Shown: positions 17,005-25,802, counted from the stretch's first letter. The stretch is 64,000 bases of DNA from an uncultured Mediterraneibacter sp. (GCA_934309345.1 CAKRDD010000003.1:1-64000), one strand, 5' to 3'. Numbers and translations: made by a program. The notes: generated from the sequence alone by a model not told the origin.

Positions 17005-20000
17005 ATGAATACGATCAAAAGAGATGTCTACGTGCTTAGAAATACAATCAAGATTCCAATCGAAGTTACAAAGGGGACGGATGCTATTTCCTTCGAGTTT
17101 ACAGTTCGGGATTACAACCTTCCGGCCACAGCCGCAGCGGTAGCTTACGCATATCGAATGGGAATGAAAAAGCCAAATTCAACACTGTGTGATGTGTCAG
17201 GAAATGTTATCAGTTTTCAGCCAAGTGCGAATTTCTTTGAAGTTGGAATGAACGAGCTGCAGATCCGCGTAATCAATGAGGAAAAATCGCTCATTTCCTT
17301 CAAAGAAAAAGTGAAATGCTCTGATTCAATGGGATTTCCTGATGAGGAAGAGGAAGTGGATCAGTCGCTGATTGAACAGATAATTGCACAGAGTGGAAAA
17401 GAGTCAGGAGAAAGAAAAGCTGCGGACGCACAGGAAAGGGAGGAGCGCATTGAAGCCGATGCAAAAGAGAAATCTGAGCGTCTGAAAGAAATCGCGACCG
17501 AACGTGCAAGAATTGATCAACTCACAAAAATGGGGGAGGGCAGCACCACTGGTGACGCAGAACTTGCGGACATTAGAGTAGGAAATGAAGGCGCTACATA
17601 TTCCAACGCAGGAAATGCAGTAAGATCTCAGACAAAAGATGTGCCGGCTATGATGGACAATTTACAGAGCCCATATGTTGACATTTCATTACTTGAGCAG
17701 GGAAGTCTTAACAATACAGGAACAGAAATCACTTCAAGCAAAGTTCTCAGATCTGTTGAATTCCACTGGAACAAGAACGGAAAAATAACTGCTCCGGCAG
17801 GGTATAAAATCGCAATAGCTAATTATGCTATGCAGCCAGAAGAAAGCGGACAGATGACGAAGGTATATATGTCATTTGAAAATTACAGTGACAGTCAGAC
17901 GAGTTCAAAAGCGGATGGAGACGCAGAGTCTAGGCGGTTATTAATTAAAAGGTCAGATGGAGCAGACATCAATGCAGAAGATCTCAGAGGCAAGATCACA
18001 ACCAATGTCCCGGGACTAAGGGCGATGGATGTGATTGAGAATCTGGAAAAGAAAATCAAGACAGATACAACACTGGAAAAAGAAGGGGTAGCAGCGGATG
18101 CGGCGGAGACTGGGAAGAGAATTTCTCAGGTTGAAGGAGGTATTGGTTCACTAAAGGAAGATATCGGGGACAGCAACATACGAAATATAGCTAGGTTAAG
18201 TAATTTGATTTACGAAAAAGAACAAGAAGCAACAGTTGTAAAGAATGAAGATGGCAGTATCACCGTAATTCCAACACAATCGTGGGGAAGATATAACTTT
18301 GAATACCAGGTTGAAAGTACAGGTCAAGAAAAGACATTTTTTGTTTCAGCGGATGTAGAAGTTAAAGATAATACATTTTTTAATTGCGATATTGCTATAT
18401 ATGCATATAAAGGTAAAACCGCTTTAGGACAAACAAAAACTCTATATAGAAAAAATATTAGAAATGGCAATAGAATACAGGCTTTGCTAATTGTTAAATA
18501 TAAAGAAGCAAAACAATATGATGCAAGTAGTTTGTTAATTGGAGCAATGACTGGAACAAATATAGAATATACCATAACAAATAAATCAATAGTGTGCGTT
18601 GATATTACAGATATCGGAGTTGATATGAATCAATTAAGTACATTAGTAGATACATTGAATGTAAAGTTTGGTTCTTATTTTACTATGATTGCAGAAAAGG
18701 CAGAAAAGGCAGAAAAGGCAGAAAAGGCAGAAAAGGCAGAAAAGGCAGAAAAGGCAGAAAAGGTCAATGTGTTAAAAAAAGAATTAGAAAATACAGTTGT
18801 TGTCAGAGGTTGGACTCGAGATATAGGATTGCAAGCGGAAAAAAATAAGAAGTACCTTTTTATAGCTATTGGAGATATGACAAATGCAGATACGAATAAA
18901 TTGTTTAGTTTCATTAATACTTCTGGTACTTGGGGTACGGTTATTAACACCTATAAAATTAATGACAATACAGTATATGGTATTGGTTCGTCAGAAAAAG
19001 ACACAGATAATTTAAACAGGTGTGCATTGAGAATGACGGCAAGCGTTGAACGAAAAGAGCTAAAGATTTTTGTCTATGATGTAACAGACTACGAAAATAT
19101 AAGCCAAAAAGATGTTGAGTTTGTATTGAACAATCAAACGCTTAATGGATTTGAAATTAATAAGTTAATAGATAAAAAGGTAGAAGAGTCTAAAGCCAAT
19201 TCAGATAATTTAGATGTGTTAAAATCTAATTGGAAAGACAAAAATGCACTTGTTATCGGAGATAGTGTCACAGCGGCGCGAAAATGGCAGAAAAAACTTA
19301 ATGAAATGTTAGGAATGAATGTCACAACACATGCAAAAGGCGGTGTTGGAACAATATCAATGGTCGATGGTGATAAAGGACTTGGTGGTGATTACGATAA
19401 TGAAACATCTGCAAGCGGAGTGTTAAAGCCTTTATCGGTTGATGATGTAAAGGATAAAGCTTTGATTGTTGTTCTTCCGGCATATAATGATCGTGGAAAA
19501 GAAAGTGGACAAATTGGTGATTGCTATAAAACAGATGGAAGCGGTCAATCAACGATTGCGGGAGTAATTCAGTATACGATTAACAGAATCTATGAAACAT
19601 TAAAAGAAGCCAATAATTTAACTTGTAAAGTGTTATATGCAACACCGCATTGCGCTGGTAAATATCCATACATAGATGCGGATGGTTATGAAGAATATCC
19701 AGTAGGTAGTGGAAGAACAATGGAAACATTAGCAAATACAATCGTAGCTGTTGGAAATCATAACAATATTCCAGTGTGCGATTTATGGCACAATTCTGGA
19801 AGCAACAGATACACATGGAACGTATTTGGGGCAAGTGCAAATCCTGTCAATGAAAAGTATAGTCCATACAAATTAGATTCAACTGGAAATCCGGTAAATA
19901 CAACACATATTAAATATACACAAGGTCAATCTTATTACCAGATACGAGATGGGAAAGTAGTTCTGGAAGAATATACGGGATCAGCACCATTCCCGTATAA

Positions 20001-20088
20001 TGGCGATCAGTTACATTGCAGTAATGAAGGTTATGCAAGAATAGGGGAATGCATAGTGGGGGCGATTATTTCACATTACGGTAACTAA
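17005..20088 (+). CDS. Receptor-binding baseplate protein: BppU N-terminus, coiled linker, SGNH hydrolase C-terminus
   Basis: About 1027 residues from ATG 17005, preceded by AAAGGATG at good spacing; ATG 16996 is nearer to the site. Residues 1-110 are a BppU-like N-terminal domain anchoring to the baseplate; 115-175 are a charged coiled coil; 563-586 are eight AEK units; the end (about 745-1027) is an SGNH/GDSL esterase with GDS (Ser754), a block III-like PAYNDRG and D1001-x2-H1004. This suggests the tip carries an enzyme that deacetylates or cleaves cell-surface sugars. AT content rises after about 18,200, which may reflect module exchange of the C-terminal two-thirds. Confidence 0.85.
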   Translation: MNTIKRDVYVLRNTIKIPIEVTKGTDAISFEFTVRDYNLPATAAAVAYAYRMGMKKPNSTLCDVSGNVISFQPSANFFEVGMNELQIRVINEEKSLISFKEKVKCSDSMGFPDEEEEVDQSLIEQIIAQSGKESGERKAADAQEREERIEADAKEKSERLKEIATERARIDQLTKMGEGSTTGDAELADIRVGNEGATYSNAGNAVRSQTKDVPAMMDNLQSPYVDISLLEQGSLNNTGTEITSSKVLRSVEFHWNKNGKITAPAGYKIAIANYAMQPEESGQMTKVYMSFENYSDSQTSSKADGDAESRRLLIKRSDGADINAEDLRGKITTNVPGLRAMDVIENLEKKIKTDTTLEKEGVAADAAETGKRISQVEGGIGSLKEDIGDSNIRNIARLSNLIYEKEQEATVVKNEDGSITVIPTQSWGRYNFEYQVESTGQEKTFFVSADVEVKDNTFFNCDIAIYAYKGKTALGQTKTLYRKNIRNGNRIQALLIVKYKEAKQYDASSLLIGAMTGTNIEYTITNKSIVCVDITDIGVDMNQLSTLVDTLNVKFGSYFTMIAEKAEKAEKAEKAEKAEKAEKAEKVNVLKKELENTVVVRGWTRDIGLQAEKNKKYLFIAIGDMTNADTNKLFSFINTSGTWGTVINTYKINDNTVYGIGSSEKDTDNLNRCALRMTASVERKELKIFVYDVTDYENISQKDVEFVLNNQTLNGFEINKLIDKKVEESKANSDNLDVLKSNWKDKNALVIGDSVTAARKWQKKLNEMLGMNVTTHAKGGVGTISMVDGDKGLGGDYDNETSASGVLKPLSVDDVKDKALIVVLPAYNDRGKESGQIGDCYKTDGSGQSTIAGVIQYTINRIYETLKEANNLTCKVLYATPHCAGKYPYIDADGYEEYPVGSGRTMETLANTIVAVGNHNNIPVCDLWHNSGSNRYTWNVFGASANPVNEKYSPYKLDSTGNPVNTTHIKYTQGQSYYQIRDGKVVLEEYTGSAPFPYNGDQLHCSNEGYARIGECIVGAIISHYGN
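18691..18762 (+). repeat. Eight tandem copies of a 9-bp unit (GCAGAAAAG)
   Basis: Perfect in-frame array inside the receptor-binding gene, encoding AEK eight times at residues 563-586. All copies are identical at the DNA level, so copy number can change by strand slippage without shifting the frame, lengthening or shortening a helical stalk. Confidence 0.97.
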
Positions 20089-20090
20089 TA

Positions 20091-20119
20091 TTGGAAAACT
20101 TCTCCTTTTGTCGTATAAT
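20091..20119 (+). promoter_or_regulatory. Sigma-A type promoter of the moron gene
   Basis: TTGGAA at 20091-20096, a 17-bp spacer and a perfect TATAAT at 20114-20119, lying in the short gap after the receptor-binding gene. It would drive the next gene independently of the phage late operon. Confidence 0.7.
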
Positions 20120-20143
20120 GACGATGAAGGGAGCGTGAAATAT

Positions 20144-20638
20144 ATGTGCAAAGAAATTTGGAATAACATAGCAAATGCATCGTCAATTGCTACATTGATT
20201 TTGTTTGTATTCTATTTTATAGGACGATGGTGGAGTAGTAATGTGGAAAAGAAAGATTTGTATGAGAAAATAGATATTCAAGCGGTAGATGAAGAAGATG
20301 ATATAGAAGTAATCAATATAAATGGAAATGAGATTATAAAAGTAGAATCGGAAAAATATCTAAATTGGATAAAATTTTATGATGCAAAATGGGATGGAAA
20401 TGAAGCTATAAAAACAAATTTCATAAAATCAGTTAAAAATATAAATAGAAATGAGCCCCAATATTTTAGAGTCAGTATTCCGGATGGAATTCCTAACACG
20501 ATTATGGAATATCAACGTTCAGATTATGTAGAAGGAAGTTTTACAGTTAGGAATGATGGAAGAGGAACGGGATACAATGCTTCGGATTTTAAATTGAAAA
20601 AAACAATACGAAGTCGATTGTATTACATGTTGAAATAA
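20144..20638 (+). CDS. Single-pass membrane protein, moron-like
   Basis: About 164 residues from ATG 20144 (AAGGGAG upstream). A single transmembrane helix (ATLILFVFYFIGRWW, about residues 15-29) is followed by an acidic cytoplasmic or external domain with DEEDDIEVININGNEI. I recognise no family. It is clearly AT-richer than the phage structural genes, has its own promoter directly upstream and two terminators downstream, and sits between the receptor-binding gene and holin. That is the layout of a lysogenic-conversion (moron) gene, possibly expressed in the lysogen. Superinfection exclusion is one guess; nothing in the sequence proves it. Confidence 0.65.
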   Translation: MCKEIWNNIANASSIATLILFVFYFIGRWWSSNVEKKDLYEKIDIQAVDEEDDIEVININGNEIIKVESEKYLNWIKFYDAKWDGNEAIKTNFIKSVKNINRNEPQYFRVSIPDGIPNTIMEYQRSDYVEGSFTVRNDGRGTGYNASDFKLKKTIRSRLYYMLK

Positions 20639-20654
20639 TTATAGGCTTATGTTG

Positions 20655-20681
20655 CCGCAGGATAATACCTGCGGTATTTTT
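20655..20681 (+). terminator. Rho-independent terminator after the moron
   Basis: CCGCAGG and CCTGCGG (20655-20661, 20668-20674) with a six-base loop, followed by TATTTTTA. Confidence 0.85.
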
Positions 20682-20709
20682 ATGGAGAAAATCATATGGA
20701 AATCAGAGC

Positions 20710-20731
20710 AAGACCGAAAGGTCTTATTTTT
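20710..20731 (+). terminator. Second terminator-like hairpin (GAAA tetraloop)
   Basis: AAGACC, loop GAAA, GGTCTT followed by ATTTTTG. Tandem with the previous terminator, insulating holin and lysin from the moron transcript; late read-through would need antitermination or another promoter. Confidence 0.7.
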
Positions 20732-20765
20732 GTACCTAAATTTAAGAAGAGAAAGGAAAATCAAT

Positions 20766-21224
20766 ATGATGGAGAAAATTATTACATTATTAGCAAGTAA
20801 CTTATTCGTGAAGATTCTGCTGATTGCAGTGGCTTTGGATACGATTCTTGGAGTGCTGCGGGCAATTAAGGAACATAAATTTAATAGCTGTGTAGGAATT
20901 GACGGAGCTATCAGGAAAGCAGCAATGTTATTTTCTGTATGTTTGCTGATGGCAATGGATGTGATCGTGCATATAAATGTATTGTGTATGATTCCGGAGC
21001 AGTATATACAGGTTCTTGGGATTAGCAAATTAGGAGTGTGCGAGTTCTTTTCATTATTATTCATCTTGTATGAACTGGTAAGTATCCTTAAAAATATGAC
21101 ATTATGTGGCCTGCCAGTTCCGACAAAGATTAAGATATGGATCCAGAAGTTCTTGGATGACATGACTGAGGAACTTCCGGAAGAAGCAGCACAGAAATTT
21201 CATGACTCAGAGGGTGAATTATAA
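20766..21224 (+). CDS. Phage holin (toxin-secretion/phage lysis family)
   Basis: About 152 residues with four hydrophobic segments (ITLLASNLFVKILLIAVALD, AAMLFSVCLLMAMDVIVHI, then a Leu/Phe-rich helix around KLGVCEFFSLLFILYELVSI) and a charged C-terminus (DDMTEELPEEAAQKF), the organisation of the phage holin family 4. The motif GVLRAIKEHKFNS between helices is typical. It times membrane disruption so that the GH25 endolysin can reach the wall. ATG 20766 is preceded by AGAAAGG. Confidence 0.9.
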   Translation: MMEKIITLLASNLFVKILLIAVALDTILGVLRAIKEHKFNSCVGIDGAIRKAAMLFSVCLLMAMDVIVHINVLCMIPEQYIQVLGISKLGVCEFFSLLFILYELVSILKNMTLCGLPVPTKIKIWIQKFLDDMTEELPEEAAQKFHDSEGEL

Positions 21225-21254
21225 TTGCGCCGGCGCAAAAGAAAGGAGAATATC

Positions 21255-21431
21255 ATGACAGAACAGACGGTAAAAGAAATTATTAAGAGTTTTGCCTACG
21301 GACTTTCAGCAAAGGAAATCTCAGACAACGAGGGCACATCACTGGAAACTATGGAGAAGTTCGCAGAGGAGCACGTAGCAGAGATCGAACAGAAGAAAGC
21401 GGAATTGAAAGAAGGTGGATGGTATGAGTAA
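21255..21431 (+). CDS. Small helical protein between holin and endolysin
   Basis: A 58-residue charged protein starting at ATG 21255 behind AAAGGAG. It looks like a compact HTH-like helical bundle (IIKSFAYGLSAKEISDNEGTSLETMEKF resembles a helix-turn-helix without wing) followed by an acidic helix. Comparable small genes are common at this place in Lachnospiraceae prophages; function unknown. Its end overlaps the endolysin start by 8 bp. Confidence 0.65.
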   Translation: MTEQTVKEIIKSFAYGLSAKEISDNEGTSLETMEKFAEEHVAEIEQKKAELKEGGWYE

Positions 21432-22482
21432 TCTGATTATTGACGTATCTTATCATAATGGAGTCATCAACTGGGAAAGAGTCAAGGCGTCAGGTTGTGC
21501 CGGAGCTATCCTTAGATGTGGATATGGAGATGATATCGCATCACAGGATGATAAGCAGTGGGTGAGAAACCTTGCTGAATGTGAAAGACTTGGAATTCCA
21601 GTGGGAGTATATCTTTACAGTTACGCTACTTGTGACGGACAGGCACAGAGTGAGCTTGCTCACATCTTAAGGCTGATTAAAGGTCATACATTCCAGTTAC
21701 CTATCTTCATTGATGTCGAAGAGCCGGGAACACAGGGATATGCACCTAAATGTTGTGAAATCGTTTGTGAAGGACTTAAGGCAGCTGGATATACTCCGGG
21801 AATCTACGCATCACTGAGTTGGTTCAATAACTACCTTGGAAGTGTTCGTGGAAAGTATGTTGAATGGATGGCAAGATATAAGAATCTTCCGGAAGATACC
21901 TACAACGGTCAGTATGCAATTTGGCAGTATTCTTCTGGCGGTCAGGTAGATGGAGTTAGTGGAAGAGTTGATGTCAATTATTGCTACATGGAGCTTGGAG
22001 GGAGTCAGCCAGCAACACCATCCAAACAGGTCAGTAAGAAAGAACTCGGACAGGTGGATGTAACCTACCAGGCATATACAGATAGATGGCTGACACCAGT
22101 AGTCAATAAGATCGACTGGGCGGGAGCGAGAGACAACATTGCAATCAGATGGCTTGCTATTAAGGTAAGCAAGGGAAGTATCAGGGCGCGTGTCTATACA
22201 CAGGCTAACGGATGGCTTCCATATCTGACATTTGGCAACAGCTATGATCTGAACGACAAGAAGAATGGAATCCTCGGAGATGGTTCAGAGATTCTTGCAG
22301 TAGAGCTGTACTACATCACACCGGAAGGATATGAGTACCAGATGGTTCACTACAGAGTTTCTGTCCGGAATAACAAGAACTTCTACGCAGATCAGGTCGA
22401 TACGCTGAAAGCAAGCGGTATGGACGGATATGCCGGAGATAAATACAGATTCATTGACAAGTTCCAGGCATGGATTGAGTAA
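21424..22482 (+). CDS. Endolysin: GH25 lysozyme with C-terminal wall-binding region
   Basis: About 352 residues. Residues 1-190 are a glycoside hydrolase 25 muramidase: LIIDVSYHNGVINWERVK opens the barrel, PIFIDVEEPG carries the catalytic acid, and VDVNYCY closes it. The remainder (about 215-352) is a strand-rich module with WLTPVVNKIDWAG and a repeated R-W-L/G-W-L-P pattern likely to bind the wall. ATG 21424 is chosen, with GGTGG just upstream. It follows holin and ends at a strong terminator, so the lysis cassette is complete. Confidence 0.93.
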   Translation: MSNLIIDVSYHNGVINWERVKASGCAGAILRCGYGDDIASQDDKQWVRNLAECERLGIPVGVYLYSYATCDGQAQSELAHILRLIKGHTFQLPIFIDVEEPGTQGYAPKCCEIVCEGLKAAGYTPGIYASLSWFNNYLGSVRGKYVEWMARYKNLPEDTYNGQYAIWQYSSGGQVDGVSGRVDVNYCYMELGGSQPATPSKQVSKKELGQVDVTYQAYTDRWLTPVVNKIDWAGARDNIAIRWLAIKVSKGSIRARVYTQANGWLPYLTFGNSYDLNDKKNGILGDGSEILAVELYYITPEGYEYQMVHYRVSVRNNKNFYADQVDTLKASGMDGYAGDKYRFIDKFQAWIE

Positions 22483-22486
22483 AAAG

Positions 22487-22515
22487 ATGCCCCAGAGTCA
22501 ATTGCTCTGGGGCAT
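22487..22515 (+). terminator. Rho-independent terminator of the prophage late operon
   Basis: ATGCCCCAGAG and CTCTGGGGCAT form a perfect 11-bp stem (22487-22497, 22505-22515) followed by a T-rich tract. It marks the end of the phage late transcript. Confidence 0.85.
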
Positions 22516-22540
22516 TAATATTGTATCATTTTCTTTTATT

Positions 22541-22564
22541 TTCGTGTTGCATTTCGTGTTGCAT
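22541..22564. repeat. Two tandem copies of TTCGTGTTGCAT at the prophage right end
   Basis: A 12-bp sequence at 22541-22552 and 22553-22564, in the short AT-rich gap between the lysin terminator and the host tRNA-Trp terminator. The place fits the right attachment region, either core or integrase arm sites, but the left junction is outside the window, so this stays unproven. Confidence 0.45.
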
Positions 22565-22657
22565 AGATTTCTAATATCGTATATTTTCTCTAAATTACTA
22601 AAATCATTCTAATATGCTAGAATCCTAGAACCCTTGTATTTACTGGGGAAAATAAAA

Positions 22658-22686
22658 AACCCAGTAACCATAACGATTACTGGGTT
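22658..22686 (-). terminator. Terminator of tRNA-Trp
   Basis: Read on the - strand, AACCCAGTAA and TTACTGGGTT form a 10-bp stem followed by TTTTTT. It ends transcription of the tRNA-Trp gene and separates it from the prophage. Confidence 0.85.
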
Positions 22687-22688
22687 TA

Positions 22689-22759
22689 CAGGGGATGAGA
22701 GAATCGAACTCCCACCAAAGGTTTTGGAGACCCCTATCATACCATTTGACCAATCCCCT
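22689..22759 (-). tRNA. trnW: tRNA-Trp (anticodon CCA)
   Basis: A full cloverleaf is readable on the - strand: acceptor AGGGGAT pairing with ATCCCCT, a D-arm, anticodon stem GGGGT/ACCTT around CTCCAAA (anticodon CCA), a four-base variable loop, and the T-arm GGGAG-TTCGATT-CTCTC. The discriminator is G and the CCA tail is not encoded. A terminator follows. The gene lies directly next to the prophage right end, a usual integration neighbourhood. Confidence 0.95.
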
Positions 22760-22976
22760 ATTCAGTTGTCGCTTAACTCAAGCGACTTGTTAAGTATACC
22801 TTATAGAGTGAAGAATGTCAAGAAAAAAATAAAGAAAATTCAAGAAACTTCTTCAGCTTTTACTAGTGATATTTCCACAGCAGTTGTGCAACAAACATTT
22901 TTTGTGTATACTAAAATAAATGTAATTGGTTCAGAGTCAATCAACAAGTAATAACAATCGGAAATCAGGTGAGAAG

Positions 22977-24671
22977 ATGAAAAGAACAATAGGAATTGGA
23001 AAACAAAGTTTTGAAGAATTGAGAAAAAATAATTGCTTTTACGTGGATAAAACACAATTTATTAGAGAGTGGTGGGAATCACAGGATGAGATCACACTGA
23101 TTACCCGTCCGCGCAGATTTGGAAAAACTTTGAATATGGATATGCTGAATTGTTTTTTCTCAAACCGTTATGAATGTAGAGGCGACCTGTTTGAAGGGCT
23201 TGCAATCTGGAAAGAAGAAAAATATAGAGATTTACAGGGAAAGTATCCGGTTATTTACTTAAGTTTTGCAGATGTTAAGCAGGAAAATTATGCAGATGCT
23301 GTTGCGAAGATCAAGAGAATTATTGCAAATGTGTTCCAGCAGAATATATTTCTTGCTACAAGTGATAAGCTGACTAAAATGCAAAAAGAGCAGTTCGAAT
23401 CAGTAAACCTTGAGATGGATGATGTGACAGCACAGAGCTCACTGCAGGAATTATCTCAGTATCTCACGCAATTTTATGGAAGAAAAGTGCTTATTTTGTT
23501 AGATGAATTCGATACACCGATGCAGGAAGCTTATGTAAATGGTTATTGGGAACAGTTTACAGCATTTATTAGAAGTCTTTTTAATTCCACATTTAAGACG
23601 AATCCGTATTTGGAACGAGCAATGATGACAGGAATCACAAGGGTTTCAAAAGAATCAATATTTTCAGATTTAAATAATTTAAATGTTGTGACTACTACAT
23701 CAGAGGCATATGCAACTTGTTTTGGTTTTACTGAAAGAGAGGTCTTTGATGCACTGGCTGAGTTTGGGCTGGAAAACCAAAAGACACTTGTGAAACAGTG
23801 GTATGATGGATTTGTTTTTGGTGAGCACCGTGATATCTATAATCCATGGTCGATTACTAATTATCTGAAAGAGAAGAAAGTCAGTGCATACTGGGCAGCA
23901 ACCAGTTCGAACGGGTTGGTGAACCGGTTGATTCAGTCAGCATCACCAAGTATCAAGGAACAGATGGAAGAGCTTCTAAATGAGCAGGAGATTGTTGTTA
24001 ATTTTGATGAGCAGATTGTTTTTAACCAACTTGACAAGAATGAAAATGCAATCTGGAGCCTTATGGTTGCAGCAGGTTATCTGCGAATTGAGGAAACGGA
24101 ATACAGGGGAATGCTAAGAACACCGTGGTACCACTTGAGAATCACAAATCTTGAGACGTTGAGTATGTATTCGGAAATGTTTCAAGGTTGGTTTTCTAAT
24201 TCTGAATCAAATTATAACGCATTTATCAAAGCGATGCTTCGTGGAAATGTAAAAGAAATGAATGCCTATATGAATGAAGTTGCATTGGCAACATTCAGCA
24301 GCTTTGATACAGGAAAGCATCCGTCAGGAAAAAGTCAGCCGGAGCGTTTCTATCATGGATTCGTTTTGGGACTTTTGGTAGAATTGAGAGACCGTTACGA
24401 AGTGAAGTCCAACAGAGAAAGCGGTTACGGGCGATATGATGTGATGTTAATACCAAGAGAAACGCCGGATCCGGCAATTATATTTGAATTTAAAGTGTTT
24501 GATCCAGAGAATGAAAAATGTATGGAGGATACAGTACAGTCAGCACTGGAGCAGATAGAAGAGAAAGAGTATGATGCCGAACTGATCGAAAAAGGAATTT
24601 CTAAAAATCAGATTGCGCATTATGGTATAGCATTCGAAGGAAAGAAAGTTCTGATCGGAACGCGTGAATAG
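22977..24671 (+). CDS. AAA-ATPase / DUF1703 PD-(D/E)XK nuclease-like protein
   Basis: About 564 residues from ATG 22977 (AGGTGAG upstream). The N-terminal AAA-ATPase-like domain has IGKQSFEELRKNNCFYVDKT, a P-loop RPRRFGKT at 44-51 and a Walker B VLILLDEFDTP. The C-terminus (about 480-530) has GYGRYDVMLIP and PDPAIIFEFKVF, the D-EXK core of the DUF1703 nuclease fold. These genes are abundant in gut Firmicutes and Bacteroidetes, often in several copies, and are suspected to be mobile or defence-related, but their function is unknown. It stands alone between tRNA-Trp and a bidirectional terminator. Confidence 0.88.
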   Translation: MKRTIGIGKQSFEELRKNNCFYVDKTQFIREWWESQDEITLITRPRRFGKTLNMDMLNCFFSNRYECRGDLFEGLAIWKEEKYRDLQGKYPVIYLSFADVKQENYADAVAKIKRIIANVFQQNIFLATSDKLTKMQKEQFESVNLEMDDVTAQSSLQELSQYLTQFYGRKVLILLDEFDTPMQEAYVNGYWEQFTAFIRSLFNSTFKTNPYLERAMMTGITRVSKESIFSDLNNLNVVTTTSEAYATCFGFTEREVFDALAEFGLENQKTLVKQWYDGFVFGEHRDIYNPWSITNYLKEKKVSAYWAATSSNGLVNRLIQSASPSIKEQMEELLNEQEIVVNFDEQIVFNQLDKNENAIWSLMVAAGYLRIEETEYRGMLRTPWYHLRITNLETLSMYSEMFQGWFSNSESNYNAFIKAMLRGNVKEMNAYMNEVALATFSSFDTGKHPSGKSQPERFYHGFVLGLLVELRDRYEVKSNRESGYGRYDVMLIPRETPDPAIIFEFKVFDPENEKCMEDTVQSALEQIEEKEYDAELIEKGISKNQIAHYGIAFEGKKVLIGTRE

Positions 24672-24690
24672 AGATATGTATACAACTATA

Positions 24691-24730
24691 AAAAAGGAAG
24701 AAGCGACCTCAACATCACTTCTTCCTTTTT
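24691..24730. terminator. Bidirectional terminator
   Basis: AAAAAGGAAGAAG (24691-24703) pairs with CTTCTTCCTTTTT (24718-24730), with A and T tracts on both sides, serving the DUF1703 gene (+) and dapA (-), which converge here. Confidence 0.88.
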
Positions 24731-24766
24731 TACTTTATAACTGGCTCTGAATAGTTTCAAACCCTC

Positions 24767-25651
24767 TTACAGGATTCCAAGATCCATCATTGCTTTTTTC
24801 AGAACTTCCTTATGTGCATCTTCCATCTCTGTCAGAGGAGCTCTAAGAGTTCCGACTTCTTTCCCCATCATGTTAAGAGCAGCCTTAACCGGGATTGGGT
24901 TTACTTCACAGAAGAGTGCATCAATCAGCGGAAGTGCATCTAATTGCATCTTGCGGCTACCTGCGATATCTCCTGAGAAGAATTTATAGCACATGTCATG
25001 TACATAAGTCGGAGCTACGTTGGAGAGAACAGAGATAACTCCGATTCCGCCAAGTGCGAGAAGCGGTACAACCTGATCATCATTTCCTGAGTAAAGATCA
25101 ACGTTACCATCACAAAGATGCATGATCTGTGCAACTGTGCTGATATTTCCGGATGCTTCTTTAATACCAACGATATTCTCAACATCTTTTACAAGTGTTG
25201 CAACTGTCTGTGGCTGAAGTCCACATCCTGTACGGCTTGGTACATTGTACAGAATCGCCGGAATATTTACTTCATTACAAATAGCTGTGTAATGAGCAAT
25301 CAGTCCGTTCTGTGTTGCTTTATTATAATATGGTGTTACGAGCAGAAGTCCGTCAGCGCCGTCTTCCTGCGCTTCTTTGGACAGCTGGATCGCTGTTCGT
25401 GTACAATTAGAACCTGTTCCGGCGATAACCGGGATACGGTGGTTCACACGCTCGATTGCAAAGCGGATCGTTGCTGCGTGTTCTTCCTCTGTCATAGTAG
25501 CGGACTCACCTGTTGTTCCACAGATGATGATCGCATCTGTTCCGCCTGCGATCTGCTCCTCTAACATCTCATCTAATTTGTCATAATTGACCTCAAGATT
25601 CTCTTTCATAGGAGTAGCAATCGCTACACCTGCGCCTTTAAAAATTGCCAT
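24767..25651 (-). CDS. dapA: 4-hydroxy-tetrahydrodipicolinate synthase
   Basis: Condenses pyruvate with aspartate semialdehyde, the first committed step of lysine and meso-diaminopimelate synthesis; the product pathway also supplies dipicolinate for spores. At 294 residues it has family length. Visible signatures: IIICGTTGESATMTEEEH, the tyrosine in TPYYNKATQNGL, and the Schiff-base lysine in IVGIKEASGN. The start has AAGGAGGAT upstream. Expression is under a lysine riboswitch with its own attenuator in the leader. It stands alone on the - strand, convergent with the preceding gene. Confidence 0.96.
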   Translation of the reverse strand: MAIFKGAGVAIATPMKENLEVNYDKLDEMLEEQIAGGTDAIIICGTTGESATMTEEEHAATIRFAIERVNHRIPVIAGTGSNCTRTAIQLSKEAQEDGADGLLLVTPYYNKATQNGLIAHYTAICNEVNIPAILYNVPSRTGCGLQPQTVATLVKDVENIVGIKEASGNISTVAQIMHLCDGNVDLYSGNDDQVVPLLALGGIGVISVLSNVAPTYVHDMCYKFFSGDIAGSRKMQLDALPLIDALFCEVNPIPVKAALNMMGKEVGTLRAPLTEMEDAHKEVLKKAMMDLGIL

Positions 25652-25802
25652 TCTTTTTATCCTCCTTCAACATGGTGAAACAAAGTATTACTGGTCATAG
25701 CAGGTTATTGCTCATAAGTTCCCTGTGAACGATAATCATAATAGTCATGAGCAGTAACTGTTTAATATACATCTATGCAAGAATGCGTAAACTGTAAATA
25801 AA

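Noticed and set aside
18675..18950. Minus-strand open frame with FSA repeats opposite the AEK array
   Set aside because: It is only the antisense of the 9-bp repeat within a long well-supported gene; no ribosome site.
22541..22564. Start of a CRISPR array
   Set aside because: Only two adjacent 12-bp copies with no spacers and no cas genes.
22634..22951. Plus-strand open frame over tRNA-Trp
   Set aside because: It runs through the antisense of the tRNA and its terminator and has no ribosome site.
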